Assembly: GCF_018691265.1 (NCBI RefSeq)
Contig: NW_024881327.1
Location: forward strand, 22,003,936 to 22,067,935
Source: Tyto alba
Taxonomy: Eukaryota; Chordata; Aves; Strigiformes; Tytonidae
Direction: 5' to 3'
Length of the DNA: 64,000 nt
In this document: positions 51,768-63,655 of the stretch, piece after piece
How positions within the stretch are numbered: position 1 is the stretch's first letter
How the letters are laid out: every line of letters starts with the position of its first letter
Notes under the pieces: generated by a model
The model's database searches: none
Seen by the model: the letters and a program-made list of their open reading frames with translations, nothing else
Told to the model about the DNA's origin: nothing
Translations under genes and position numbers: made by a program

Positions 51768-54226
51768 TGTATGTTATTTTTTTCTTCCCCTAATGAGTCT
51801 GCCTTTTGCTTGTGACCATAAAGGGGGATTTTTTTCCCCATCCCAGTCCTATCTTTGAACCCCAAGCCTGGCTCTCTGTCCCTTCTTATTGCCAGAAGGG
51901 AGAGAGAGTGGCTATGTAATGGTTGGCTGCCGACCAGGCTCAAACCATGACAAATGTTATTTTCATGTTTCCTTAGTCAAAAAAAGAGTTCAATGGTTAT
52001 ATATGGAAAACTATCAAGCTGCTTCCACATTGTATGCATCTCTAGCAAAACTATTCACCCAAGAAAATACTCTATACATTTTATGTATGTTGTTTCAAAC
52101 CTTCCTTTCATGCATCCCAGTAATTCTTATTAATCTAGACTTTATATTGTACATTGAACAGTCACTTATGCTAATTCATGAATCACTTGAATTCAACAAT
52201 ATGAGTGCACCACAGCTGAGCCATATCTTTTTCTTTGGCATCATTAGCCTTTCTTAGGGATGGCATCCTTTGCAATCATGCTGTATAAGACCTTCTAAGA
52301 TATATTTCAGTTATGGTTTAACAGTGCATATTTAGTTTTGAAAATATTTTCAGCTGTATTTCACTCCTGACTCACAAATTCTGGTTTATAGCAAAATTTG
52401 ACAGAGGCAATTTTTCATTTCCTTTACTAATAGGAGACTGTTTGCAACAAAGCTACAGTGAGTATTGAAGAGGATAAAATATTATGCTAATTCCTGATAA
52501 TGCTAGGAATTCCAGCACATGTACAAAAGTCTGCTTCCATTGAAATAACTTATTTTATTCCACATTACAGTTTTGGTGGACATTATAGAAGCTATTATCT
52601 GTCTAGTAGAAAGTTCAGATGCTTGTATAGGGCAGATCAGTGTCATAATCAACTGCCATGTTCAGCCATAATGTACTTTTAGTAGTAATTAAAACTGTAT
52701 ACAAATATATATTACATTGTGAGAGCCCAAACTTTGGTCTTGACAGTATAATAAACATCTGCTTATAAACATTGAATCACTGGTACTGAAAAAAATTGCA
52801 AAAAAAAATATTTTGGTATGTGTGTATAGCATTGAAGTGATGTCTTTGTCTGACAGAATGTAAAATACTAGATAATGAGGTTTTCTTCTATTGTTGGAGA
52901 TTTGCAGCTAAATAGCTACAATTTATGAGCCACTTATTTAGCAAAAAAACAGTGAGATCAACAAGCAAGTAGTTAAAAGAGACACTGTCATGACTCCACT
53001 TGGCAATAAAGTCTATTCACACTAAGTGCAGATATAAAATTCAGATTTGTCTACTTGATGGCAAGTGGAGACTGAAAATGAAGTTTGGTGATCGCCGGAC
53101 TGTCACACTGACAAGCTGTGGGTCAGTAGGATAATCTTTGGGCAATTATGATATTAGTTGTTAACATGTCATGCATGTTCTCTTACGAAAAAGACCCTGA
53201 CTCCATCAGAAGTGGGTGCATGCGATGATTACATACATACCAGTTTTGATTCTTGTTACATGGGCTCCAGTTTTACAGGAGTGTGACCACACTTAGTTGA
53301 CTGAAGTTACTGTGTAACTTAGATCTGAATTATTCACACTTTGACAGGAATGACAGAAAAGAATGCATCTAAATATCCTGGAAAGCTGACATATCCAGTG
53401 AATTTTCTGGGTAGGAGACTTAAATTCATGTATTATATTGCCAGAGTTTCATGTTTGTTTTTTTTTTCCATCCATTTCTACTTCCATTTCACTTTGAGTT
53501 TCTTGAAATATATATTTTACTCTAGATTTTTAAAAATCTTGCTAAATGAACAGCAGTTCATTCATTTAACTAAAACATTGCAGTGGATTTAAGCATGATT
53601 TTACTCTTGACTGAAGTAGCTTAGTCATGCAAGGGCATTGTAGAAGTCCAAAGTGCTCACATACAATTGCTTTTGAAAATTTAGTTCAAGGTAATCTGCA
53701 GTATTTTTAATCTTTATTTATAAATCCAAAGTTCAGTTTCATTGGAACACTCCAAAACTGTGATACAAATGTCTACTAAACCATTTTAATCTGTATGCTT
53801 TCTCCTTTCTCTCCCAGTTCACCATACTATAAATTCACAAATGCAGGATGAAAATGAGAGTAAACAGTCCTCATGCAACTGTCATATCTCTTTTGCAGTA
53901 GACTGCTGTAATGCTCTATACAATGCTTTGCAGAGATATCTAGGCAAGCACAGATGCCAAAATCAGTATAACTGTCTTACTGCGATACTCCAACTAATGT
54001 ATCTAGATTACTTCCACTACAGTGCCACAAAATAGTACCAATGCATTACATAAATATATTCAGGTTTAATATGCAAAGAGAATTCCAGTTAATCTAAAAT
54101 AAATGACATATTTCTAATAAAGTGGAGTAGTTCAAGGATTTCATGCATAGACTATATGGTCCCTGATATCCTTCAAGACTGCAAATTAAGTTTCTAATAA
54201 TATCAGTCCAGAAGTTTTACCTTATT

Positions 54227-54393
54227 CAGTGTGAATTAGCCTGTACAGAGGACAATTTAAAACTGGCCCAGGGACATCCACATATACCACAGTAATTTCC
54301 GGGGCATAACCTAAAGTAATTGTATACAGTTTTGTGAGATATAATTCTCTTTTCATTCTGACTTCTAGTAATTCTTTGCTTTTAGCCTGCAGA
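54227..54393 (-). other. Exon-like segment with acceptor and stop, unidentified
   Basis: On the minus strand the acceptor TTTCTGCTTTCTGCAG is followed by 54 open codons and a TAA. The peptide begins A-K-S-K-E-L-L-E-V-R-M-K-R-E, a charged helix-like start, and continues with V-V-Y-V-D-V-P-G-P-V. A donor-like AAG|GTAAAA overlaps the stop. The composition looks protein-like, but I do not recognise a family. An open stretch of this length after an acceptor is expected now and then in 64 kb. It could be an alternative last exon of a gene on the minus strand. Confidence 0.2.
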
Positions 54394-56268
54394 AAGCAGA
54401 AATATAAGTTCATGTTAAAGATAGTTAACTCACAGAAACAAAGGGTATGTGTAGTTGACTTTAAATACATGTGTATCACACTTTATGTAGAACAAAAGTA
54501 GAGTACAACAGTCTATGCTAGATAGGAAATAAATATATAATATAAATACAGAAAGTTTACCGAAATCTGCGGGAATTCTAGAGGTTTTCATGAAAGATAA
54601 AAGGGAAAATCCTTTAAAAGTCAGTGATTTTCTTAATATTCTCATATATATTTAGTAGTGCTGAAAATCTCCACATTCCAGATCTTGACAGTTGTACCAG
54701 CAGCATTTGTTTTCTAATTTAAACCAAATAATAGGATTAATAATTTACAAGCTCAATATCTTTGTGTCCATATCTTCAAAAACAATAATAAAAAAAACCC
54801 TTAACAGATCTAATACTATTCTATCTTCAGTTCTTTGGAATGTAAAACCTTTCCTGGCTCATAAACCTGTCCACTTTTTATGCAAAATTTAAAACAGAAA
54901 AGAGAATATTATCCTAAATTCACAGAGACACTGTTAAACACCATTTTGCTGGTTAAGAAAAATTAGAAAAAAGACATTTAGAACAGTCTAACCTGGCTAC
55001 CGGCACATTGTCTCTGCTAAATAAACTCCAAATATTTGTGATCTGTAGGCTATATTCTAATACATATAAGCTCTCTTTTTAAGGTTTCTATGATTGCCAA
55101 TTTTCCTTGTTTAATGAACCCAAAGGTAGGTCCTTTAAAGCACTGAATGAAAGGTATGGGAGCTCTAAGTAGTGGAAGAAAATTATTATTTATTAAATAT
55201 TTCTATTAAAATAAATGTATCAGGGTATTGTCATAAAATTGATCAAAAAGGAAAGACATGATTTTTGTAATTACTTATTGAAAAAGTTGTTTGTTAAAAT
55301 TCTCCTTTTATTTGTCTAGAGATGCATGTGTAATGAAACTATCAAATGTTTTATGTCAGCTGTTCAACAACTCACTCAGAATGGTTTCTTTGTGTCAACA
55401 ATGATTTGAAAATTGTCCCTGACCTTCAAATCAACTCTGGGAATGATGTCATCAGTAACAAGTTTGTGAGCTGCCAGAGACTGGATAAGCAATCTCTGCA
55501 TACACCCAGAAAATTCAAAATAATCAAACACCAAAATTTTGTCAAAAACATGTAGGATTCAAGAAAGCTGAAAAGCTTCCTTTTTTATTTCCTTTGGGGT
55601 AGGACTCAATACTATGCTCAGGTGTTGATGCCATGAATTGTCAGTTAGTCTCACATAGCAATTCCTATCCCGTTTAGAGAATTCCATAAAAACAATGAAC
55701 ACAGGTTAGATAATGCTGTTATAAGCAGTAAGTCTCACCTTAGACACAGAAACGGGCAAGTCTAGAGTGAGTGACTAAACTAGAACACATAGTCTACATA
55801 GTCTATAGAATAGAGAGAAGTGTTTCATGAGGTAAGATGAGCTTTAATATTTCTCCAGAAAGTGTTGTTTCTGCAAAGCTATTCCTTATGTTTAAAAAAA
55901 TAACAATATTCCAAATGTAGGCAAATAACTATAGCAAGCAGTTGTGCAAAGAGAATTAATTAATCTAATTATCAAAAGGTTATGTGGTTAAATAATACTA
56001 ACATAACTACTATGAATTTTATTGAACGCTGTAACAGTACTAGCACTGGGTATGCATATTCATATATTTTTACACTTTACAGTTAAGGTATTATTTGTCT
56101 TTTCATAGCATAAACTCTTTTATTTACTGCACTAGTTGCTATTGTAGCCCATAAACACAACACAACTGAAGTTGCAGCAGATGCTTTCTACTTGTCTTTT
56201 GTCTATTAAAGTACCATGACTATTTCTTGTAACTGGTCATTACTCTTAGAGAATAGTGACAATCTGAT

Positions 56269-56828
56269 GTGGTGTTAGATTTTCTGTTAGATAACCAGAG
56301 GAAGAAAGGAGTTAGAGAGAGGAGAAGTGGAGGGGGGGGGGGGGGGGGGGGGGAAGGAAAGAAAGAAAATGTCCTAGAAAAGCCAGAAAGTTCTATCTTC
56401 TCCACCACTACCATATTAAAACTACCAGAAAATATTTTAAAGCTAAAGAGAAAAAAATGTAGCAGCAGATGTGAATTCTGGCAGAAGAGGGTAATAGGAG
56501 GCAATGGAGCTATGAACAGAAAATTAGTTGGCAAAGGCACTCTCATTGAAAGACCACCCACTCTTGGTGGTGTGTGTGTTGAGGAAATGTTGCAGACATT
56601 TGATAAACAGTATTTTCAGTTTTGGTACAGGAGATATGCATAGGACTTGCAAAGAAAGAGAAGCTGGCAATGAACACATCAAGACTGAAACTGATGTTAG
56701 CAAAACTGCTTGTTTCTGGCACTTGTAAGTCATCTACTATGGCTATTAGACACCGTCTGGTGGAAAACAGTGGTAGCAAAAATACCATCAAACTCTTCAC
56801 CTCTTCTTTCCTTTACTATCCCAGTTAA
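56269..56828 (+). other. Stop-poor block open in several frames
   Basis: Frames of 124 codons (56269-56643), 66 codons (56528-56728) and 68 codons (56622-56828) overlap on the plus strand, and frames of 113, 69 and 85 codons lie on the minus strand. The 124-codon frame reads through the G22 run as poly-Gly. Such low stop density is unusual for this AT-rich neighbourhood and might reflect a former coding sequence. No family was recognised in any frame, and no TATA box, splice pair or LTR/CR1 end was seen. Confidence 0.25.
56332..56353. repeat. G22 homopolymer
   Basis: An uninterrupted run of 22 G inside AT-rich DNA, flanked by purine-rich sequence (GAGAGAGGAGAAGTGGA before, AAGGAAAGAAAGAAAA after). 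Confidence 0.95.
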
Positions 56829-57965
56829 CTGACTTTGCTTCCTTCAAATCAGTGTGAAGATGGCAAAACTAAGACTAAAAACATTATGAGGAGAAGGGGA
56901 TTTTTAAACCAGGGTTTTAAATTTCAACTTTGTAAGGAATGACAGACTTTAGGCTGAGGAATTATTCTTGGTTGTTTGAGAGTTAGGTGATGTGATCACA
57001 CTGAGCAGACTTTTTTCCTCATAATGCACAACTGAAACATGTGAGGAAATTAAGACCTTTTTTACTTCTGTCTGCAAAGCACTCATATATTTGAAGTTTT
57101 CTATAGACTAAAAGGTTTCCCTGAGCAACTTTACTGTGAAAACAGTTATATGATGTGATCCACATTTAATTTCTGACAGAAAGTCACAACCAAATTGACT
57201 TCAATGTCCCATAAGAGTCCACTGAGAACTAAGAGGTACTGAGTTCATAGCTGTTGTAGGTAAAATCCTATTCTGTGAGGCAAAGTCCCACCAATACATT
57301 TATTCTTGTGCAGACTTCATCAGAAAGCAAGGCAGAGTTTCTACATTCAGTAATTTTCCCTGCATGGAGGCAATGGAGGATAGCTAAAAGGTACTATTTA
57401 CCCTAGAAAATCATTACTTATTGTCTTTCATATGATTGTTTCCTGTAGTTACAGAAAAATACTATATTTATCCTATCATTTTTTACCATTACGTGTGTTG
57501 AAGATCCTTGATAACTTGATTGTTGGTAGGAGGAAAAAAAGTTTAGTGATTTTTCTATGCCCCTAAATCGAAGTGCAACATCATATATACTTATTCTTAT
57601 TAGCCTTTATTTGGCTAGCTGAGGTCAGAGTTAGGCTGATTAACTTCCAGATTTTAGACTAATAAAGAAGATGATATAGACAACAACCTCAGATTTCAAA
57701 GCTCAGGAAATTATCTAATTGATCCCGGTCATTGAATACAGTGTCTTTTGCAGTGTACTGTACCCTAGTTGTACATTGTGCTTGACATTAAAAAAAATAT
57801 ATGTTACTTTATTGGAGTTGAGACATGCCTACCTTGGTTAAATTCCACATCAGGTTATTACAATGGTCATTTTAGGACACCATAATGCATTCATTCTCGT
57901 TTATGTCAGTTTATCCACAGTTCTGCCAGTGTCCAAGCTGAGGATAAGGAGGAAATGTTAGCCTC

Positions 57966-58081
57966 TATATAAATATATATGTAATATATAAAAAAATATG
58001 TATTTATGTATAAAAATATAAATATATAAATGTAAATATTTATATATATATAAATATAAATAATATATAAATATAAATAAT
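57966..58081. repeat. TA/TAAA-rich low-complexity block
   Basis: About 116 bp composed nearly only of A and T (TATATAAATATA, TAAATATAAATAA units) with three scattered G. Confidence 0.9.
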
Positions 58082-58282
58082 TCTATTTTCACTTACTTTA
58101 AAAAAATTTAGTGTTTCTTCCATTACATTACCTTAGAAACAACAGATACAGAAGTAATGTGGAACCTTTAAATATTTAACTAGCATAAAATAAAATCAGT
58201 TCTCAAATTGATACTCTCAAACTGATTTCCATAAATAGTGGCGTTCTGAACACCTAGATCTCACTGCAGGCCTCTCCCCAGG

Positions 58283-58304
58283 AAAAAAAAAAAAAAAAAA
58301 AAAA
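58283..58304. repeat. A22 homopolymer
   Basis: An uninterrupted A run following CCTCTCCCCAGG. Confidence 0.95.
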
Positions 58305-59220
58305 GCCTTACTGTTAATGGTTGAAAGGCAGAATAAAACTATACTAAGAAACAGTTGTTTTTACCTGAATTTGGTAGCTTTGGTGCCTACCTACATCAAC
58401 TGTGATGCTGTATGTCTGGTCCCAGAGAAAGTCTTTCTTTTGATATTTTTTTCTGTAGTATTGCTAAAAACAAACTATCTCCTAGGTATGATTCACTGGA
58501 AAAAAAATTAAAATCAGAAGACTTAATTCTCTGTTGTCTTGTACATTATAATGTCTTGTTCTTGAATGATATCTTTGTGTTTGTTTTAATGACAATGCAA
58601 AATAGAAGAAAATTGATTCTATTCTGATATAACACTTTGCGCTCATTTTACTTTTCATTTGCATCATTGCATACAGGAATAAAGGTCTAAAGCTGAAACT
58701 CAGACTGATTAAACTGACTTCACTTCAAAATTAAGATAGTTTAATGTTACCATCTCTGAGTTTTACAAGTTTCATTTAGAGGATCTCATACTCTAGTATA
58801 AATTGCTTTGGAATCGAAGGAATAAAAATAGTGTTATATTTATTTTCACTCTGATTACAGCAAAGTAGAGATACTTGAATGACCAATTACTGTGTTGCCC
58901 CAATAGTTCTTTAGCAGTTCAGAGTGAGGCATCTCTGTTTCATGAAACATACAGCCATTTTAGTGTGGTACTATGTGGACATTGTTAATAAGCCTGATGA
59001 AAAGAAGGCTAGCTGAGGTACGGCATCTTACTGAAAAAACAGCTTCTAGATGGTTTATCCCAAGCTGAATAGATACTCAATCCAACTACCTTTCACTGGT
59101 ACTAAGGACAATCTTCCTTAGTTTAGGAGTAGTTTAAAAAGAGTCAATTCATGAATCATTCTACCAGTGTGTCTTAAAGCTACCAAATGTCCTTTTTTAT
59201 CTTTATAAAAAGAAAATAAT

Positions 59221-59258
59221 GGGGGGTTTTGTTTTTTTTTGTTTTTTTTTTTTTTTTA
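59221..59258. repeat. G6 then T-rich tract
   Basis: GGGGGG followed by T4, G, T9, G and T16. Confidence 0.9.
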
Positions 59259-60689
59259 ATCCAAAATTAATATAAAAGTAAAGCAGGCTAATGTGAATTT
59301 TAGTAAATCATAGCTGAAATTTACCCGATCTTCTATTAACTTTCATGGTAATAATTCTTTCAAAAAAATGCTTAAAGCTCTGTGTAATCACCAGATAAAT
59401 TGATGTATCTGCAATTTCCTTTCAGAACTACAGGCAATGTGCTTACTTAGCCTTCAATTTGACTTATAACTGCTCTTATTCATCTTCAGTATAGTGTAGC
59501 AGGTCTTTTATAGTTCTAGAGCAGCAATTCTCTGTTATGCCCAAGCTGGACACAACCACCTTAGTTTTGTTTCCATCTTGGTGTGATAATATTCCACCCT
59601 TTCCCCCTGCAGAATTACTATCCTTACTTAAATTCAAGGAAAAATAAATAATTTTATTTCTTAAAAATTTAGTTTGTACCCTATTCTCACCGTAACAAGA
59701 TGACTGTTTTTGCCCTTAATCCTTTTTTACATATATCACTAAGACCTTTTTAACTTCCTTTAACCACACCAAGTTTATGTAGCCTGATGAAACTGCAAGA
59801 TGTAACTTGTTTTCGGTCTCTGTTTTCATTCTAAAAGTCTTCTTAGTTCAGTAATTAATTCAGCTAGTTCTTTAGCCCTCTTCTACAGTATTCTTTCCTT
59901 TCCTTTCCTTGAATCACGAGCTTTAGTATTTGTTTTTTTTCTTTTATTATACAAATATATACCTACACAGTGGAAAAACTCTTTTGAATCATATGTATAA
60001 TTAGAGATTTGACAAGTTCTATCTGTTTCCCTCTAGGTTTAACATTCTTTCTAAACTCCATTAGATGATAAATTCATGAAAATATGGACAGCAAAAGGAA
60101 TTCTTATAAAAACAAAAATATAAAACATGTTATTCTTTAGAGAGCAAAGAAATGGATAAGGAAGTGTGTGAAAATAAGGCTGTAAATTAAACCACCTATG
60201 ATAAAGAGCTTCATTACAACTAACTAGTTGAGATGTCACAGCAAGGGTTAAATAAAAAGGACTTCAACATTTGAGGGAAAGGAAAAGCTTTGGTCTTTCT
60301 TGTCAGAACTACAATAAATAAAGAACATATTTGTCTAAGTTAGTGAAGTCTAAATGAGGGCTATATGATAACGAGGCCAGAGATATCTCAGGTGAGTGAG
60401 CATTCAAGCCTAGTAACTCCTGGTGAACATATTACTCCTGATCCCTAATAACAGACAGACAAACAAATAAGGGTGTAAAACTAGTAGTTCAAGACCACCT
60501 AAGATCAGCAAAGAAGAAAGTTGGTAGGTAAGTAGTTCTTTCTTTTCCAAAGAAAATAAAAGATCATCATGGAAGCCTAAATGCTCTTACAACACTTATG
60601 AAAAACGTCAGTGAAGGTGACCTCCCCTAAACCCTTGCTGAAAACAAACCATTTCATTTTCCCCTGGTTTTGTTTGCCTCTTGGTATTT

Positions 60690-61085
60690 GCTAAAGGTGG
60701 CCAGGATCCACCCAGGGAGCCAGGTCAGAAACAAAGGCGGAGGGGAGCAAAGGCAGGGCTGAAGACAAACTACAACATACATTGGAACAGTCCCATTCAG
60801 GAGACAAGCTACCCACAGTGAAGAGCAGAGGTCTGTTGAGGAGACAGACAGAGACGGAGACAGAGACAGAGACAGAGACAGAGACAGAGACAGAGACAGA
60901 GACAGAGACAGAGACAGGAATGGAGACCAGCACTCTTATGGCATCTCTGGGGCAGGGACTGATGGTCCCAGGCTGGGCTGAAATAGGGTCCAGGGCCATG
61001 GGCTATGTGTGGCCCCAGGGGGGGCTGGTGGGGGACACTGTCCCAGTGCGACAAGTGAGGCTGGTGGTGCCCTCAGAACCCTGAG
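60690..61085. other. GC-rich island with hexamer repeat, unidentified
   Basis: About 400 bp clearly richer in GC than the flanks, with G-runs (CCCCAGGGGGGGCTGG). It includes the GAGACA repeat. The plus strand is open for 100 codons (60782-61084), with the repeat read as Thr-Glu dipeptides; the minus strand is open too. It is followed by an A/G-rich segment (AAAAGAAAGAAAAAAGG). This could be a repeat-derived or retroposed sequence, or a CpG-poor exon-like island. No LTR ends or CR1 tail were seen. Confidence 0.35.
60841..60918 (+). repeat. (GAGACA)n minisatellite-like hexamer repeat
   Basis: About 13 units of GAGACA, with one GACGGA-type variant near the start. The last ten or so units are uniform. 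Hexamer phase means length changes keep any reading frame open. Confidence 0.95.
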
Positions 61086-61827
61086 AAAAGAAAGAAAAAA
61101 GGACATAGTGAGACATAACATCAGATCAGTGATTGCAAATTAGAGATAATTGGAAACAAAGTTAATGATGGAAATGACTATAGTGAGACAGAGGAAGAGG
61201 TAGCAGGGAACATAACCTTTGCAACACCAAAAGTCATTTTATTTTTATCAAGAAGAGTCATCAAGCTGGCCATTACACTGATCCAAAGAACAAAAGTGTG
61301 ATTTATCTTCCAGCAGCAAGGATATTTAGTGTGAATCTGAGGCTGGAAATTATTTCTAGGGGAAGTCCACAGTATGTATGGGGCATCCTTCATGTCAAGA
61401 CAGATGATGCTGCTCTATTCTCCAGTGAAATGATTCAAGGGCAATAATGATGAGCAGGGTATCAAAAGAAAGGGGTGGGGAGGATTACAATGATCTGAGT
61501 GGAATTCTTCAAATCCATAGAGAAGATGGTAAAAGATGACAAGACACTAAAAATCACTAGGCAATGAAAGAAATAATTCTGTGAAATTATCAGGAATTTA
61601 GACTACATAGTCACCGGTAGAAACAATTTATGTTTTAATCTTAGGTAGATTAAGACCAACACACAAACCCTCTTCAGTCACTGTCAGATTTCCACTGGGT
61701 TATTAGTGTGCTTTGTCCGTTTTGTTCCTTTAAATTGGGACCACACCATCTTTTCATGGCATGGCTTCACTTCACAGAGATTGTCTAGCAGCATTTATCT
61801 TTTTTGCTAAGAGCATTACCTCTGTGG

Positions 61828-61866
61828 AAAAAAAAAAAAAAAAACAAAACAAAAAAACAAAAAACC
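61828..61866. repeat. A-rich tract
   Basis: A17 followed by CAAAAC and CAAAAAAACAAAAAACC units. Confidence 0.9.
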
Positions 61867-62560
61867 ACAAACATAAGTCCTTTCTCTGACTCTTGACTAC
61901 CAAGGAAATAAATGAGTCCAGTTCTTTCCAGATTTCTGATCAACATCAGAGCCAGTAAGAATGATATTATTTTAGTGTGCCTTTTTTTCATATGAATTAT
62001 ATCAATATCTTCTGTAGTGTAACTCTGGGATCCTGGTGAACAGTGTCTTTAGATGGATTCATTACAATAGACCAAAAGCAATGTACTAATTTTTCCCAAG
62101 TGTTCTGATACTTTGGTTTTGCCTTACCTGTCTCACCTTGAGGACTACCAGCTTGGAAACTCATAGCATAAAATTTCAGGTAAAATTCATCCTTGAATGT
62201 TGATAAAGGAGACTTTTGACAATGTACATGAAACCTTTTACTTGGCTTCTTTAACTGGCTTGACCGTTCCATAAACTCTTCCTCAACAATTAAAGCTAAG
62301 TGCAATCTAGCTGTACAATGTTAGAGTATAAGAAGAAGTGATCTGTCTCTCCTAATGATAGTTTTCAAATGACACAGATGGTCATAGAAGTGATGTGCCC
62401 AATGCTATGCATTTGTCGTGCCACTTGTGAGATAGGAAGTTGTGCTCTGGCATTCATTACTGGCTAGCAAGGAGTGCTTGATTGGTTTTTCCTGTAAGGC
62501 TAATATTTGATTTTGTAGAGTTCTTCAGGGGCAAAGAGCCTGCATCCTAGACTCTCTTGG

Positions 62561-62580
62561 AAAAAAAAAAAAAAAAAAAA
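62561..62580. repeat. A20 homopolymer
   Basis: An uninterrupted A run following GACTCTCTTGG. Confidence 0.95.
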
Positions 62581-63631
62581 GAAAAGGAGTTGTTTCAATT
62601 TCAGTGAAAGCTAGTCTGTGTGAAGAAGCATAGAAAAGGTGAAGAATTAAAGAAGGAATAGTTCTGCTGTTGGTACTTACCAGGGATAAGGCTGTTTCAT
62701 ATAATAGGACCCTAGAGGAAGCCTACATTGTTTGGTTAAGCATGTCCAAAACACTCATTGGCACATACAAAAATTATTCATGTGTCATGGAATAACCACA
62801 GCAGAGCTAAATTTATGTTCATAATTTTAGGAAATCATCTAATGATGCTTCAGATTTTCAACTCAAGAAAGTTACATGCCAATCAAGGATTGAATAATTG
62901 CTCTCTAAAGCACTGAATGAGCCTCATTAGATCCAGAACATTGTATACATAATCACATGCTCAGATATTCTAACAAAAATCTGGCAAATTAGGGTTGATA
63001 TTTCCCAATTGGAAAACAGCAAATAAAGCAGTTAACTCAGATATTCTCAGCAGGCTATATAAAATAGGAATTTGCATTACTTTCTTCTCCTATCTAAGAG
63101 ATCAAGGAGAAAAAAATCCAGTCCATAAGGATGACAAAACAGCTCTACAAGTGACTTACTCTGTAACTCTAGTAATGATTTTCTCTTCTGCATCAGTCTA
63201 TTATGTCATAGATTGTTTTTCTAGTTAACTTTTAATATCAAAGAAATAAATGCAACTGTTTAGGTGCAAAATGTTCTGAATGTGCTAATAACAAAAAGTG
63301 ACTGTAACTATACTAAAATCTTTATGCAAACCAGTCATAAAGTTGTATTTGTTTACCCTTTTCATGGATCAGCAATATCTGTATATAAGAATACAACTTA
63401 TATATTAATTTTCCTTTTTTTCAGTGGAATTACAAAGGCAGTATTAGAAATAACAGTTCATATTTATACTTGAAGAGTGAAAAGATGAAAATATGTAAGT
63501 ATTGTAATAAAGGAAGAGAGGGGAAAGACAAAGACTGTCAGGAAAAACAGGCAGAAAAAATTCAGGCTGTGCTGAAGTGAGCAGAGAAGAAACAGAGAAG
63601 TGCTAGGTATAGAGGAGCGTGTGCATACATT

Positions 63632-63655
63632 TTGTTGTTGTTGTTGTTATTATTT
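63632..63655. repeat. (TTG)n/(TTA)n microsatellite
   Basis: Six TTG units passing into TTATTATTTT. Confidence 0.9.

Larger units (their letters stand above)
50874..51952 (+). mobile_element. Solo LTR of family A, complete, 1079 bp
   Basis: It starts TGTCCTGGGTTGAGTGAGTGG and ends GGCTCAAACCATGACA. The flanks ACTGT (50869-50873) and AATGT (51953-51957) match at 4 of 5 bases, an aged 5-bp target duplication. A CCAAT box is at 51004-51008, a TATTTAA box at 51031-51037 and AATAAA at 51762-51767, giving a normal U3-R-U5 order with a long R. No primer site follows, so it is a solo LTR. It is the same family as 15622-16627, in opposite orientation. The 128- and 137-codon frames within are judged fortuitous. 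Confidence 0.94.

Noticed and set aside
51889..52257. A 122-codon frame crossing the LTR end
   Set aside because: It starts in the last bases of the family A LTR and runs into unrelated AT-rich DNA, so it is a chance junction frame.
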